From assembly GCF_001637325.1 (NCBI RefSeq), contig NZ_LRXL01000045.1, positions 248,001 to 312,000 of the forward strand: a stretch of DNA of 64,000 nt, written 5' to 3'. Positions 1 to 7,533 of this stretch are shown here, in pieces. Numbering within the stretch: position 1 is the stretch's first letter; each line of letters begins with the position of its first letter. A model generated the notes under the pieces. It searched no databases, was not told the DNA's origin, and saw nothing but the letters and a program-made list of their open reading frames with translations. The DNA comes from Cochleicola gelatinilyticus. Its GTDB lineage: Bacteria > Bacteroidota > Bacteroidia > Flavobacteriales > Flavobacteriaceae. The translations under genes and the position numbers were made by a program.

Positions 1-879
1 TTAACAGTTGAAAGCAAAGGAATCGACTTGGCAGAACTATACGATATGCAAAATGAAGGAGCCGTTTCATTTTATGATCATAAAAAACCAATAAGCAATG
101 CAAACCTTTTAAAAATTGCATTGCAGTATACCCAAAGCTTCGATGGGCTAGTACAAAGCTTTCCTTTTGAGACTTCTGTCGCACGGAACGGAATGGTTAA
201 TGAGGAAATAAATAGTACCCGACTAGGGTTAAAGGGTATTCCGGCTCTTTCGGAAGAATTACAATTGGTACGTGATCTTCATTTATTAGCCTATACTGGA
301 GGAAAATTACATGTACCCACAATTTCCACAAAAAAATCGGTAGCACTAGTAAAAGAAGCAAAGAAAAAAGGACTCAATGTAACATGCAGCGTAGCACTAT
401 CGAATCTCATACTTACCGACGATCTTTTAGAAACCTTCGACACTAATTATAAAGTTTTACCGCCGCTAAGAACTAAAGAAGATAGCAAAGCTTTATTAAA
501 AGGTTTAAAAGAAGGAACCATCGATGGAGTTACCAGCGATCACAATCCTATCGATGTAGAACATAAAAAAATAGAGTTCGACCACGCATACTTTGGCAGT
601 ATTGGTTTGGAAAGTTGTTTTGGTGGATTACATAAAGAAATGAATGTTGAAGCAGCGGTAAGTGCTTTGACCAATTTAAAATCGGTATTTAAGATTCCAT
701 CGGAACGTATTGAAGAAGGGAACAAAGCCACACTTACCCTATTTAACCCGAATGTGAAATGGACATTTACCAAGGATGATATAATGTCTACATCAGCAAA
801 TTCAGCCTTTTTAGGAGAAACACTTAAAGGAAAAGCTTATGGGATTTTTTCCAACGACCAATTAATTTTAAATTCTTGA
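1..879 (+). CDS. Dihydroorotase-like protein, 5' end outside window
   Basis: The frame is open from base 1, so the N-terminus lies outside the window. The visible part is the C-terminal two thirds of a type I dihydroorotase (amidohydrolase fold; carbamoyl-aspartate to dihydroorotate, pyrimidine synthesis). Family landmarks are present: LGLKGIP, the segment ending KVLPPLR, EGTIDGVTSDHNP, and a C-terminal LTLFNP/GKAYGIF block. Several metal-site positions are not conserved: the usual HxED motif reads as SFPF, HVxHxST reads HVPTIST, the TPHH motif reads ALSN, and DHAPH reads DHNPI, leaving only the catalytic-type Asp. It may be a non-catalytic homologue like the PyrC' partner of aspartate transcarbamoylase in Pseudomonas. 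The stop codon overlaps the next start by one base (TGATG), so the two genes are probably cotranscribed. Confidence 0.85.
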   Translation, partial: LTVESKGIDLAELYDMQNEGAVSFYDHKKPISNANLLKIALQYTQSFDGLVQSFPFETSVARNGMVNEEINSTRLGLKGIPALSEELQLVRDLHLLAYTGGKLHVPTISTKKSVALVKEAKKKGLNVTCSVALSNLILTDDLLETFDTNYKVLPPLRTKEDSKALLKGLKEGTIDGVTSDHNPIDVEHKKIEFDHAYFGSIGLESCFGGLHKEMNVEAAVSALTNLKSVFKIPSERIEEGNKATLTLFNPNVKWTFTKDDIMSTSANSAFLGETLKGKAYGIFSNDQLILNS

Positions 880-1199
880 TGAACCAGCAACCTTCCGGAA
901 AATCGAAAGCAATTATTGCTTACATTACTTTTATTGGAATGTTCATTGCCTATTTTATGAATCGTGATCAAAAACACGCTTTTGCAACATGGCACATTAA
1001 AAATATGTTTGGGCTGGTGCTTATACTGCTAATCTCTCAAGTAATTCAAGCCTATGTAGATCTTCTTATTGGAGAAATTATTTGGGTAATATCGTTTCTA
1101 CTTTGGGTATTTTCTATGATCATGGCTATTTCGAATAAGCAAAAAGCAATTCCCGTTTTAAGTGAGAAATTTCAGCAATGGTTTACTTTTCTTGATTAG
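879..1199 (+). CDS. Small DUF4870/Tic20-like membrane protein (first of pair)
   Basis: A 106-residue protein with three hydrophobic segments (about residues 11-27, 44-64 and 68-86) and polar ends. The pattern of a short first helix, a polar loop with FATWHIKNMFG, two further helices and a PVLSEKFQQWF tail matches the DUF4870/Tic20-like family, which has no established biochemical role in bacteria. The start was set at ATG 879 because it overlaps the upstream TGA; a TTG one codon earlier is less likely. It is paralogous to the next gene, with a shared helix pattern and shared AFATWHI/PFASFHI motifs. It probably sits in the cytoplasmic membrane. Confidence 0.75.
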   Translation: MNQQPSGKSKAIIAYITFIGMFIAYFMNRDQKHAFATWHIKNMFGLVLILLISQVIQAYVDLLIGEIIWVISFLLWVFSMIMAISNKQKAIPVLSEKFQQWFTFLD

Positions 1200-1254
1200 T
1201 TCCCCTATCTTTAACAGATACTTAAAAATCAACCATCAAAAAAAACCTTAAATT

Positions 1255-1584
1255 ATGGAAAACCAATCTGTTTCAGAAGGTAAGACAATAGCGATTATTG
1301 CTTACTTATGGGTCATCGGACTAATAATTGCCATTGTAATGAACAGTAGTAAAAAGAATCCTTTTGCATCGTTTCATATTCGACAAGCAATTGGAATTAT
1401 TTTACTTTCGGTAATTTTTAATATTATTTTCTATTACATATATGTTCCTATTTTACCTTGGATACTAAACTTAGGTGTTTTCGTACTTTGGATTTTAGGA
1501 TTTATTGCTGCCATTCAAGGCGAAGAAAAACCTGTACCAGTTGTTGGAGCACAATTTCAAGATTGGTTTAAGAATATTGGATAA
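1255..1584 (+). CDS. Small DUF4870/Tic20-like membrane protein (second of pair)
   Basis: A 109-residue, three-helix membrane protein and tandem paralogue of the preceding gene. It starts MENQSVSEGKTIAIIAYLWV, continues with NPFASFHIRQAIG before helix two, and ends VVGAQFQDWFKNIG, matching the partner's EKFQQWF tail. The family is DUF4870-like and function is unknown. A 55-base gap separates it from the first copy, and a strong terminator follows it, so the dihydroorotase-like gene and this pair probably form one transcript. Two adjacent but diverged copies suggest an old duplication, possibly forming a hetero-oligomer (inference). Confidence 0.75.
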   Translation: MENQSVSEGKTIAIIAYLWVIGLIIAIVMNSSKKNPFASFHIRQAIGIILLSVIFNIIFYYIYVPILPWILNLGVFVLWILGFIAAIQGEEKPVPVVGAQFQDWFKNIG

Positions 1585-1609
1585 TTTTTAACCAATATTT
1601 ATAGCATAC

Positions 1610-1641
1610 GATGCCACTTTTTTAGGTGGCATCTTTTATTT
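1610..1641 (+). terminator. Rho-independent terminator
   Basis: Perfect 8-bp stem GATGCCAC / GTGGCATC (1610-1617 with 1626-1633), 8-base loop, followed by a T-rich tract. It closes the transcript of the first three genes. A TATTTTTG box (1637-1644) lies directly behind it and only four bases before the next ATG, so it could be the -7 element of a nearly leaderless esterase transcript. Confidence 0.8.
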
Positions 1642-1648
1642 TTGAAAA

Positions 1649-2308
1649 ATGACAAAAAAAGAATTAATACTAGAACACAATTATAAAGCTCCCGCAGTTT
1701 CTTCTGAAAATCCTCCTGCAATTATAATGCTTCATGGCTTCGGAAGTGATGAGAACGACCTATTTTCTTTCGCTTCAGAATTACCTGAAACATATGCAGT
1801 TATTGCGCTAAAAGCACCTATACCTATGCAACCCTATGGAAATGCATGGTATAATATTTACTTCGATAACACCGACGGAAAGTTTAGTGATACCGAACAA
1901 GCAATTGCTTCTCGAGATCTTATTTCAAATTGTATCGATGATATAATCTCTAAATATAAAGTCGATAAAAATAACATTACCCTACTTGGCTTTAGTCAAG
2001 GAACTATTTTAAGTTTTGCCGTTGCTCTAAGTTATCCAGAAAAAATAAAAAATGTGATCGGTTTAAGTGGTTATATAAATGAAGATATTCTGAAAGAAGG
2101 TTACAAGGATAACGATTTTAGTAATCTAAACATCTATACATCTCACGGAAGTTCAGATCAAGTTATTCCAATAGATTGGGCACGGAAAACCAAACCCTTC
2201 TTGAAAAATTTAGATATCGATGCTACATATTCTGAATTTCCAGTAGGTCACGGTGTGGCACCTCAAAACTTTTATGAATTAAAACAATGGCTAGAAGATC
2301 TTAGTTAA
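1649..2308 (+). CDS. Alpha/beta hydrolase, carboxylesterase/phospholipase family
   Basis: A 219-residue serine hydrolase of the carboxylesterase/lysophospholipase (YpfH-like) family, cytoplasmic with no signal peptide. The catalytic triad is readable: Ser116 in GFSQG, Asp170 in HGSSDQVIP, and His201 in PVGHGV. The oxyanion region LHGFGSDENDL (from residue 28) is also typical. Length is normal for the family. The natural substrate cannot be read from sequence; short-chain esters or lysophospholipids are usual. It stands alone between a terminator and a convergent gene whose end is three bases away. Confidence 0.85.
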   Translation: MTKKELILEHNYKAPAVSSENPPAIIMLHGFGSDENDLFSFASELPETYAVIALKAPIPMQPYGNAWYNIYFDNTDGKFSDTEQAIASRDLISNCIDDIISKYKVDKNNITLLGFSQGTILSFAVALSYPEKIKNVIGLSGYINEDILKEGYKDNDFSNLNIYTSHGSSDQVIPIDWARKTKPFLKNLDIDATYSEFPVGHGVAPQNFYELKQWLEDLS

Positions 2309-2311
2309 AAA

Positions 2312-2809
2312 TTACTGCGGATACAATAAAGATCCAAGTGTTCTAAACTGAAGTTCATTAGTTTCATTAAATGAGTATTCTAAGATCATTTCACCCCAAT
2401 ATTGTCCATCGGTAAAATCGGCTAACAACCATTTGTGGTTTAAAAAACGTACTTTATTTACGCGCATTGGCTTGCCATTTAGCCCGACAAATGGCACTAG
2501 TGGATTTCCCTCTTCTCTAACGTTTTGATCGTAAATCGCATTGTGTGCAAGAGCTTCAACAGCTTTCGCTTCGTATCCAGAATTTTCGAGATAGGTCATT
2601 GCATTATCATTACCTTGTAGCGTGAAATAATTTAAATCGTCGGCAACCATTTGTAATGAATCTGCTGCAGCTTCAGATCTTTCTGCTCGTTTGGTTAACG
2701 ATTCAATCTTTTTTTCTTGTGATTCGAAAATCGTTTTCTCATTCATATACTGATAAATGATAAACAATGCAGCGAAAAGAAAGAGATACATGAATATTTT
2801 ATGCTTCAT
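2312..2809 (-). CDS. Membrane-anchored coiled-coil protein, unknown function
   Basis: A 165-residue protein with one N-terminal membrane segment (about residues 5-20), a charged predicted coiled coil (about 25-60, with QEKKIESLTKRAERSE) and a compact C-terminal domain of roughly 90 residues containing NPLVPFVGLNG and NHKWLLADFTDGQYWGEM. The C-terminal part probably faces the periplasm. Similar proteins in this family of bacteria are often labelled hydrolase, but I see no catalytic motif, so I would not assign an activity. It lies 77 bases downstream of the MBL hydrolase on the same strand and may share its transcript. Confidence 0.7.
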   Translation of the reverse strand: MKHKIFMYLFLFAALFIIYQYMNEKTIFESQEKKIESLTKRAERSEAAADSLQMVADDLNYFTLQGNDNAMTYLENSGYEAKAVEALAHNAIYDQNVREEGNPLVPFVGLNGKPMRVNKVRFLNHKWLLADFTDGQYWGEMILEYSFNETNELQFRTLGSLLYPQ

Positions 2810-2886
2810 AGGAAACTAGTTTTTTTTATTGAAATTTAAATTCTTGTTTTATTCTGAAAAAACGATTACAAACATTTCTAAAGTGA

Positions 2887-3666
2887 TTATTGAATCACTA
2901 GTTGAAGTCCATCATACGCTAAATGCACTCGTTTTGGAAGCTTTTTCGACACCTCGTCATGAAAACCCAATAAATGGCTAATATGTGTTAAATAAGCCTT
3001 CCCAGGGTTTACTTTTTCAATGAATGCTAATGCTTCATCTAAATTAAAATGTGAAGGATGTGGTGCTTCTCGAAGTGCATTTACAACTAAAACTGCACAT
3101 CCTTTAATTTTTTCAATTTCGGTTGTCTCCATAGATTTTACATCTGTGAGGTATACAAAGTCATCTATGTTAAAACCTAATACCGACAATTTATTGTGAA
3201 AAGCTTCTACTGGAATCACTTTCTTTCCGAAGAGATTAAAAGGGGTTTCTTTATCGATAACATGCTCTTCAATAGTAGGCGCACCAGGGTACTTATTTTC
3301 AATTTGAAATATATATCCAAATCGGTCGTGCAACGAATTAAATACGCGTTGCGATGCATAAAAAGGAATATTTCCTTGTCTAAAATAAAAAGGACGAATA
3401 TCGTCAAGACCAGCAGTATGGTCACTATGTTCGTGTGTTAGTAATATACCATCTATTTTTTTACATTTTTCTCGAAGCATTTGTTGTCTAAAATCGGGTC
3501 CACAATCTATTACAATATGAGTGTCATCCCACTCTAAAAGCACCGAAACTCGAAGCCTTTTATCTTTAGGATTAGTGCTTAAACATACGGGATGATCACT
3601 TCCAATTATGGGAATTCCTTGCGAGGTTCCTGTGCCTAAAAATGTAACTTTAAGGGGTGATTTCAT
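2887..3666 (-). CDS. MBL-fold metallo-hydrolase (PhnP-like)
   Basis: A 259-residue metallo-beta-lactamase fold protein. The metal-binding signature THEHSDH gives His78, His80, Asp82 and His83; the N-terminal TFLGTGTSQGIP glycine strand and the later AFHNKLSVLGF and THISHLLGFHDE blocks are also family features. The arrangement resembles PhnP (cyclic phosphodiesterase) and related proteins acting on small phosphodiesters. It is cytoplasmic, without a signal peptide. There is no phn operon nearby, so a phosphonate role is not supported by context. Downstream on the same strand is the coiled-coil gene. Confidence 0.85.
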   Translation of the reverse strand: MKSPLKVTFLGTGTSQGIPIIGSDHPVCLSTNPKDKRLRVSVLLEWDDTHIVIDCGPDFRQQMLREKCKKIDGILLTHEHSDHTAGLDDIRPFYFRQGNIPFYASQRVFNSLHDRFGYIFQIENKYPGAPTIEEHVIDKETPFNLFGKKVIPVEAFHNKLSVLGFNIDDFVYLTDVKSMETTEIEKIKGCAVLVVNALREAPHPSHFNLDEALAFIEKVNPGKAYLTHISHLLGFHDEVSKKLPKRVHLAYDGLQLVIQ

Positions 3667-3690
3667 TGGGACAAAAATAACAGTATTTTT

Positions 3691-3720
3691 TTTGTTTGCC
3701 TATTGTATTTAGTACCTTTG
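3691..3720 (+). promoter_or_regulatory. Bacteroidota-type promoter
   Basis: TTTG (3691-3694), 18 bases, then TACCTTTG (3713-3720), close to the TTTG-N19-TAnnTTTG consensus. Transcription would begin near 3727, about 20 bases before the ATG at 3749. Confidence 0.7.
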
Positions 3721-3748
3721 TTAGTGACTTTACTTTAAATAAGTACCT

Positions 3749-5209
3749 ATGCCAGATCATATTTCCGGAGACAAAGATTTTGAGGACATTCCTTCGATAC
3801 GAAGCAAAGCCTTACGGATAAATCTTAATGAAAACATCTACGGTACCTTTGCAGAAATTGGTGCCGGACAAGAAACTGTACGTAATTTTTTTAGAGCAGG
3901 AGGTGCTTCTGGAACTATTGCAAAAACTATGTCTGCTTACGACAAGGATTTTAGTGATGCTATCTACGGAATCGAAGATGATGGACGATACGTTACCGAA
4001 GCGCGCTTACAACGCATGCTTTCTCATGAGATCAACCTTATCGAAGAACGAATAATTCGAGACAAACATCCCGAAAAATTATTCTTTGCATATGCAAATA
4101 CTGTAGCAACCATCGATTTTGCTAAAAAATACAAAGGTCATGGATGGGTTGGAATTCGATATCAAATGGATCCCAACGAAGACTATAACGAAATTACTTT
4201 ACACATTCGTTTTCATGAGAATGATGCGATGTTGCAGCAAATCACTTTAGGAATTCTAGGGGTTAACTTAATTTACGGCGCTTACTATAAATACGATACG
4301 CCTAAAAAGTTATTACGTTATTTATATGACCATATCGATAAAGATAAAATTGAGATCGATACGATAAACTTTTCTGGTCCTCGTTTTGCTGATGTTGATA
4401 ACCGGTTAATGAGCTTACAACTTATTAAAAATGGTATGACCGATGCCGTAATGTTTGGTCCTGATGGGAATAATATTCTTCCTGCTAGAATTCTCTACAA
4501 AAAAAATATTCTTGCTTTACGCGGAAGTTTTAGACCCGTGACAAAAGTGAATATAGATATGTATGAGAAATCATACGAAATGTTTTTAAATGAAAGCAAA
4601 GTAGAAAAGGAACGTACTGAAGTAATTTTTGAAATTACACTTTCCAATTTACGTGCTGAAGGGGAGATCGATGAAGAAGACTTTATGGATCGAGCTAAAC
4701 TCTTATGTTCTTTAGGACACACGGTATTAATTTCGAACTTTCAGGAATATTACAAACTGGTGGAATATTTTTCTCGTTACACAAAAGAACGTTTAGGATT
4801 GGCCATGGGTGTAAACAATCTAGTTGATATTTTTGATGAAAAATACTACCGTCATTTAAGTGGTGGTATTCTAGAAGCCTTCGGAAAGTTATTCTTTAAA
4901 GATCTAAAAGTATACCTCTACCCTATGCGTGATCCTGAAACAGGTGAGTATACAACTAGTGAAAATTTAAAGGTACATCCACGTATGAAAGAATTGTACA
5001 AATTCTTTAAATATAACGGCAAAGTGGTTGATATTACTGACTTTAACCCTGATATATTGAATATTTTCTCTAGAGAAGTGCTTCAAAAAATTGAAGATGG
5101 TGAAGATGGTTGGCAAGAAATGCTTCCAGAAGGGGTTTCAGAAATCATTAGAGACAAGCATCTTTTTAGTTGTAAGATTGATCCTAAGGCTGAAGAAGCT
5201 TCTAGTTAA
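3749..5209 (+). CDS. Large conserved protein of unknown function
   Basis: A 486-residue soluble protein with no signal peptide or membrane segment. Readable blocks include YGTFAEIGAGQETVRNFFRAGG near residue 32, KLFFAYANTVATIDF near 105, HGWVGIRYQ near 130, INFSGPRF near 211, MTDAVMFGPDG near 233 and HTVLISNFQEYYKLVEYFSRYT near 324. The density of invariant-looking Gly, Asp and Arg residues suggests an enzyme, but I see no nucleotide-binding or metal motif that I can name. It has its own promoter and a strong terminator, so it is monocistronic. I do not recognise a characterised homologue; any specific enzyme name transferred to it should be treated with care. Confidence 0.7.
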   Translation: MPDHISGDKDFEDIPSIRSKALRINLNENIYGTFAEIGAGQETVRNFFRAGGASGTIAKTMSAYDKDFSDAIYGIEDDGRYVTEARLQRMLSHEINLIEERIIRDKHPEKLFFAYANTVATIDFAKKYKGHGWVGIRYQMDPNEDYNEITLHIRFHENDAMLQQITLGILGVNLIYGAYYKYDTPKKLLRYLYDHIDKDKIEIDTINFSGPRFADVDNRLMSLQLIKNGMTDAVMFGPDGNNILPARILYKKNILALRGSFRPVTKVNIDMYEKSYEMFLNESKVEKERTEVIFEITLSNLRAEGEIDEEDFMDRAKLLCSLGHTVLISNFQEYYKLVEYFSRYTKERLGLAMGVNNLVDIFDEKYYRHLSGGILEAFGKLFFKDLKVYLYPMRDPETGEYTTSENLKVHPRMKELYKFFKYNGKVVDITDFNPDILNIFSREVLQKIEDGEDGWQEMLPEGVSEIIRDKHLFSCKIDPKAEEASS

Positions 5210-5234
5210 TCCTACTTTTTTAATACTTTTTTTT

Positions 5235-5266
5235 AAAACCTGTGGTCTTTAAAGTCACAGGTTTTT
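5235..5266. terminator. Bidirectional terminator
   Basis: AAAACCTGTG (5235-5244) pairs with CACAGGTTTT (5256-5265) and is followed by a T tract. It lies between convergent genes (the unknown 486-residue protein and bcp) and can serve both. Confidence 0.8.
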
Positions 5267-5289
5267 ACATTATACAGTTATTCTTTAAA

Positions 5290-5742
5290 TTATTCTAAGA
5301 TTTGAGCGGCGTGATCTTTCGTTTTTACCTTATCGATAACACGAGAAACTATACCTTCTTCATTTATTAAGAATGTTTTTCGATGGATACCATCGTACTC
5401 ACGGCCCATGAATTTTTTAAGCCCCCAAACTCCAAATGTTTCAATCACCTCTTTATTTTCATCTGCTAATAAAGGGAAAGGAAAATCGTATTTTTCTTTA
5501 AACTTCTTCTGCCTTTTTTCACTATCGGCACTTACACCTAATATAGAGTAACCTTGGCTTTGCAATTCTTTATAATTATCTCGTAGATTACAAGCTTCAG
5601 CGGTACAACCTGGTGTGTTGGCTTTTGGATAGAAAAATACAATCAATTTCTTCCCTTTGTAATCTGACAATGAAATGGAATTTCCTTCTTGATCGTTTAC
5701 AGTAAAGTTTGGTACTTTGTCGCCTTCTTTTAATGTCTTCAT
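5290..5742 (-). CDS. bcp: Thioredoxin-dependent peroxiredoxin Bcp
   Basis: A 150-residue AhpC/TSA-family peroxiredoxin that reduces hydrogen peroxide and alkyl hydroperoxides with thioredoxin. The active-site stretch TPGCTAEAC gives the peroxidatic Cys46 and a resolving Cys51 five residues later, the arrangement typical of Bcp/PrxQ. The N-terminal GDKVPNFTVNDQEG and the FFYPKANTPG strand also fit. Cytoplasmic. It is transcribed divergently from nth with only 28 bases between the start codons, so the promoters must overlap; both genes deal with oxidative damage. Confidence 0.93.
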   Translation of the reverse strand: MKTLKEGDKVPNFTVNDQEGNSISLSDYKGKKLIVFFYPKANTPGCTAEACNLRDNYKELQSQGYSILGVSADSEKRQKKFKEKYDFPFPLLADENKEVIETFGVWGLKKFMGREYDGIHRKTFLINEEGIVSRVIDKVKTKDHAAQILE

Positions 5743-5770
5743 TGTTTATTTTTGTATAAAAGTAGTTAAA

Positions 5771-6445
5771 ATGAATAAGCAAGAAAAGGTAGAATTTGTT
5801 ATTGAAAAGTTAAATGAAATTTATCCCGAAATTCCTATTCCGCTGGATCATAAAGACCCTTATACCCTTTTAATTGCCGTATTATTATCGGCTCAAAGTA
5901 CAGATGTTCGCGTTAACAAAATTACCCCATTGTTATTTGAGGTTGCCGATAATCCACATGATATGATAAAATTATCTGTAGAAGAGATTCGAGAAATTAT
6001 AAAACCTGTAGGACTTTCTCCCATGAAATCGAAAGGTATTCATGGACTGTCCAAAATTTTAATAGAAAAACATAATGGACAAGTACCTGTAAGTTTTGAA
6101 GCTTTAGAAGCATTGCCGGCAGTGGGTCATAAAACTGCAAGTGTAGTAATGTCACAGGCTTTTAACATCCCAGCGTTTCCCGTAGATACCCACATACACA
6201 GATTAATGTACCGCTGGGGTTTTACTAATGGAAAAAATGTAGTACAAACCGAGCGAGATGCAAAACGATTATTCCCAGAAGATCACTGGAACAAACTGCA
6301 CTTGCAAATTATTTGGTATGGAAGGCAGTATTCACCCGCTAGAGGATGGGATTTAGAAAAAGATATTATCACAAAAACAATTGGAAGAAAAACAGTCTTA
6401 AATGATTATTTTAAGAAAAAAAATATTGCTACTAAAAGAGCATAA
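5771..6445 (+). CDS. nth: Endonuclease III, lacking the iron-sulfur cluster
   Basis: A 224-residue DNA glycosylase/AP lyase that removes oxidised pyrimidines. The helix-hairpin-helix LPAVGHKTASVV contains the catalytic Lys121, and VDTHIHR contains Asp139, one position from Lys120/Asp138 of E. coli Nth. The start was set at ATG 5771; an upstream in-frame extension runs into bcp and is not family-like. The four-cysteine C-terminal 4Fe-4S loop is absent: the region reads GRQYSPARGWDLEKDIITKT, and the whole protein has no cysteine. Enzymatic activity is still likely because both catalytic residues are kept. Divergent from bcp. Confidence 0.9.
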   Translation: MNKQEKVEFVIEKLNEIYPEIPIPLDHKDPYTLLIAVLLSAQSTDVRVNKITPLLFEVADNPHDMIKLSVEEIREIIKPVGLSPMKSKGIHGLSKILIEKHNGQVPVSFEALEALPAVGHKTASVVMSQAFNIPAFPVDTHIHRLMYRWGFTNGKNVVQTERDAKRLFPEDHWNKLHLQIIWYGRQYSPARGWDLEKDIITKTIGRKTVLNDYFKKKNIATKRA

Positions 6446-6448
6446 AAA

Positions 6449-6476
6449 ACCCTCCGAAGGGCTTACTAAGGAGGGT
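6449..6476 (-). terminator. Terminator of the sigma factor operon
   Basis: ACCCTCC (6449-6455) pairs with GGAGGGT (6470-6476), with an inner AAGGGCTT element. Read on the minus strand it is followed by TTTTTT, so it mainly ends the sigma/small-ORF transcript; it may also serve nth. Confidence 0.75.
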
Positions 6477-6482
6477 CAAAGT

Positions 6483-6644
6483 TTAGTTTAGAAGTGCTTC
6501 AAACTTCAATTTATGGTAATCTATAACACTTAAAGCCTTCGAATAATCTAGAAGAAACTTTACGGTCTCTTCGCTAGGAGCCAATTTATTTTTCACGGGA
6601 TCCATACGTGAGGTTTCAGAGTACAAGTTTTGCATATATCTCAT
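6483..6644 (-). CDS. Small conserved-looking protein, 53 residues
   Basis: A complete reading frame on the minus strand from ATG (complement of 6642-6644) to TAA (complement of 6483-6485). The product starts MRYMQNLYSETSRMDPV and ends YHKLKFEALLN; a second ATG three codons in is an equally good start. Predicted mostly helical and soluble, with no membrane segment. It lies 49 bases downstream of the ECF sigma gene on the same strand, with the terminator immediately behind it, so it is very likely the last gene of that operon. I do not recognise a family. Support comes from position between gene and terminator and protein-like composition. Confidence 0.6.
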   Translation of the reverse strand: MRYMQNLYSETSRMDPVKNKLAPSEETVKFLLDYSKALSVIDYHKLKFEALLN

Positions 6645-6693
6645 TTTAGAGGTTATTATTTACAAATAACGCCCCAACTTGCACTTTATTGTA

Positions 6694-7278
6694 TTAATTT
6701 GTTAATACAATATTATGTTTATCAATCACTTTGCGTAAATTAATAAGTGCGTAACGCATTCTTCCCAAAGCAGTATTAATACTTACTCCAGTTTGCTCAC
6801 TAATTTCTTTAAAGCTCATGTCTTTATACATGCGCATTACTAAAACTTCTTTCTGATCTTCCGGTAATTCTTGGATAAGCCTTCTAACATCGTCCTCTAC
6901 TTGCCCCTTAATCATTCGTTTCTCAGCGTTAAGTGAACCATCAGATAATACCGAAAATATGTTAAAGTCGGTATTATTTTCGAATTTAGGCATTCGATTA
7001 TTTTTTCTGAAATGATCAATGACAAGATTGTGTGCAATACGCATCACCCAAGGAAGAAACTTCCCTTCTTCATTATAAGCACCTCGTTTTAAGGTCTTAA
7101 TTACCTTAATAAAGGTATCCTGAAAAATATCTTCTGCGATATCCCGATTATAAACTTTTGAATAAATGAAACTGTAGATTCTTTGCTTGTGACGAGTAAT
7201 TAATTCGCAAAGAGCGGATTCATTGCCATTCATATAAGCGCTTACAAGAAACGCATCTGTACTGTTACTTTGCTTCAT
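6694..7278 (-). CDS. RNA polymerase ECF-type sigma factor
   Basis: A 194-residue sigma-70 family factor with region 2 (IAEDIFQDTFIKVIKTLKRG, then GKFLPWVMRIAHNLVIDHFRK) and region 4 (LPEDQKEVLVMRMYKDMSFK followed by a helix-turn-helix ending GRMRYALINLRK). No anti-sigma gene is adjacent; the only partner on the transcript is the 53-residue gene downstream. That differs from the two other sigma modules in this window. It is upstream of and divergent from uvrA, separated by about 255 bases holding the uvrA promoter. Regulon unknown. Confidence 0.9.
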   Translation of the reverse strand: MKQSNSTDAFLVSAYMNGNESALCELITRHKQRIYSFIYSKVYNRDIAEDIFQDTFIKVIKTLKRGAYNEEGKFLPWVMRIAHNLVIDHFRKNNRMPKFENNTDFNIFSVLSDGSLNAEKRMIKGQVEDDVRRLIQELPEDQKEVLVMRMYKDMSFKEISEQTGVSINTALGRMRYALINLRKVIDKHNIVLTN

Positions 7279-7494
7279 ATCGATACTTTTTAAAAATAAA
7301 CAACTATTATATTGGTTGTTTAGCTGCTATGTTTTAAGTGTAAAAAGTAATGATATGCTATAGGCAATAAATTTTATAAATGACGTTGTAAGGCGTAAAT
7401 ATAACAACAAAGAAATCACAAATGCAACAAAATCTTATTTTTTTCCTAAAAAAAATACAATATATGTTAATGTGAAATCTCAAAATGTATATAG

Positions 7495-7502
7495 TATCTT
7501 TG
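7495..7502 (+). promoter_or_regulatory. uvrA promoter -7 element
   Basis: TATCTTTG matches TAnnTTTG and sits 31 bases before the uvrA start. No clear TTTG is seen at -33. The remaining 7279-7494 region is AT-rich and shows only a weak AAACAAC/GTTGTTT inverted repeat (7298-7321) before the sigma gene. Confidence 0.55.
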
Positions 7503-7533
7503 CGAAAATCGTTGTAAAAAGAAAGTTGATAAT

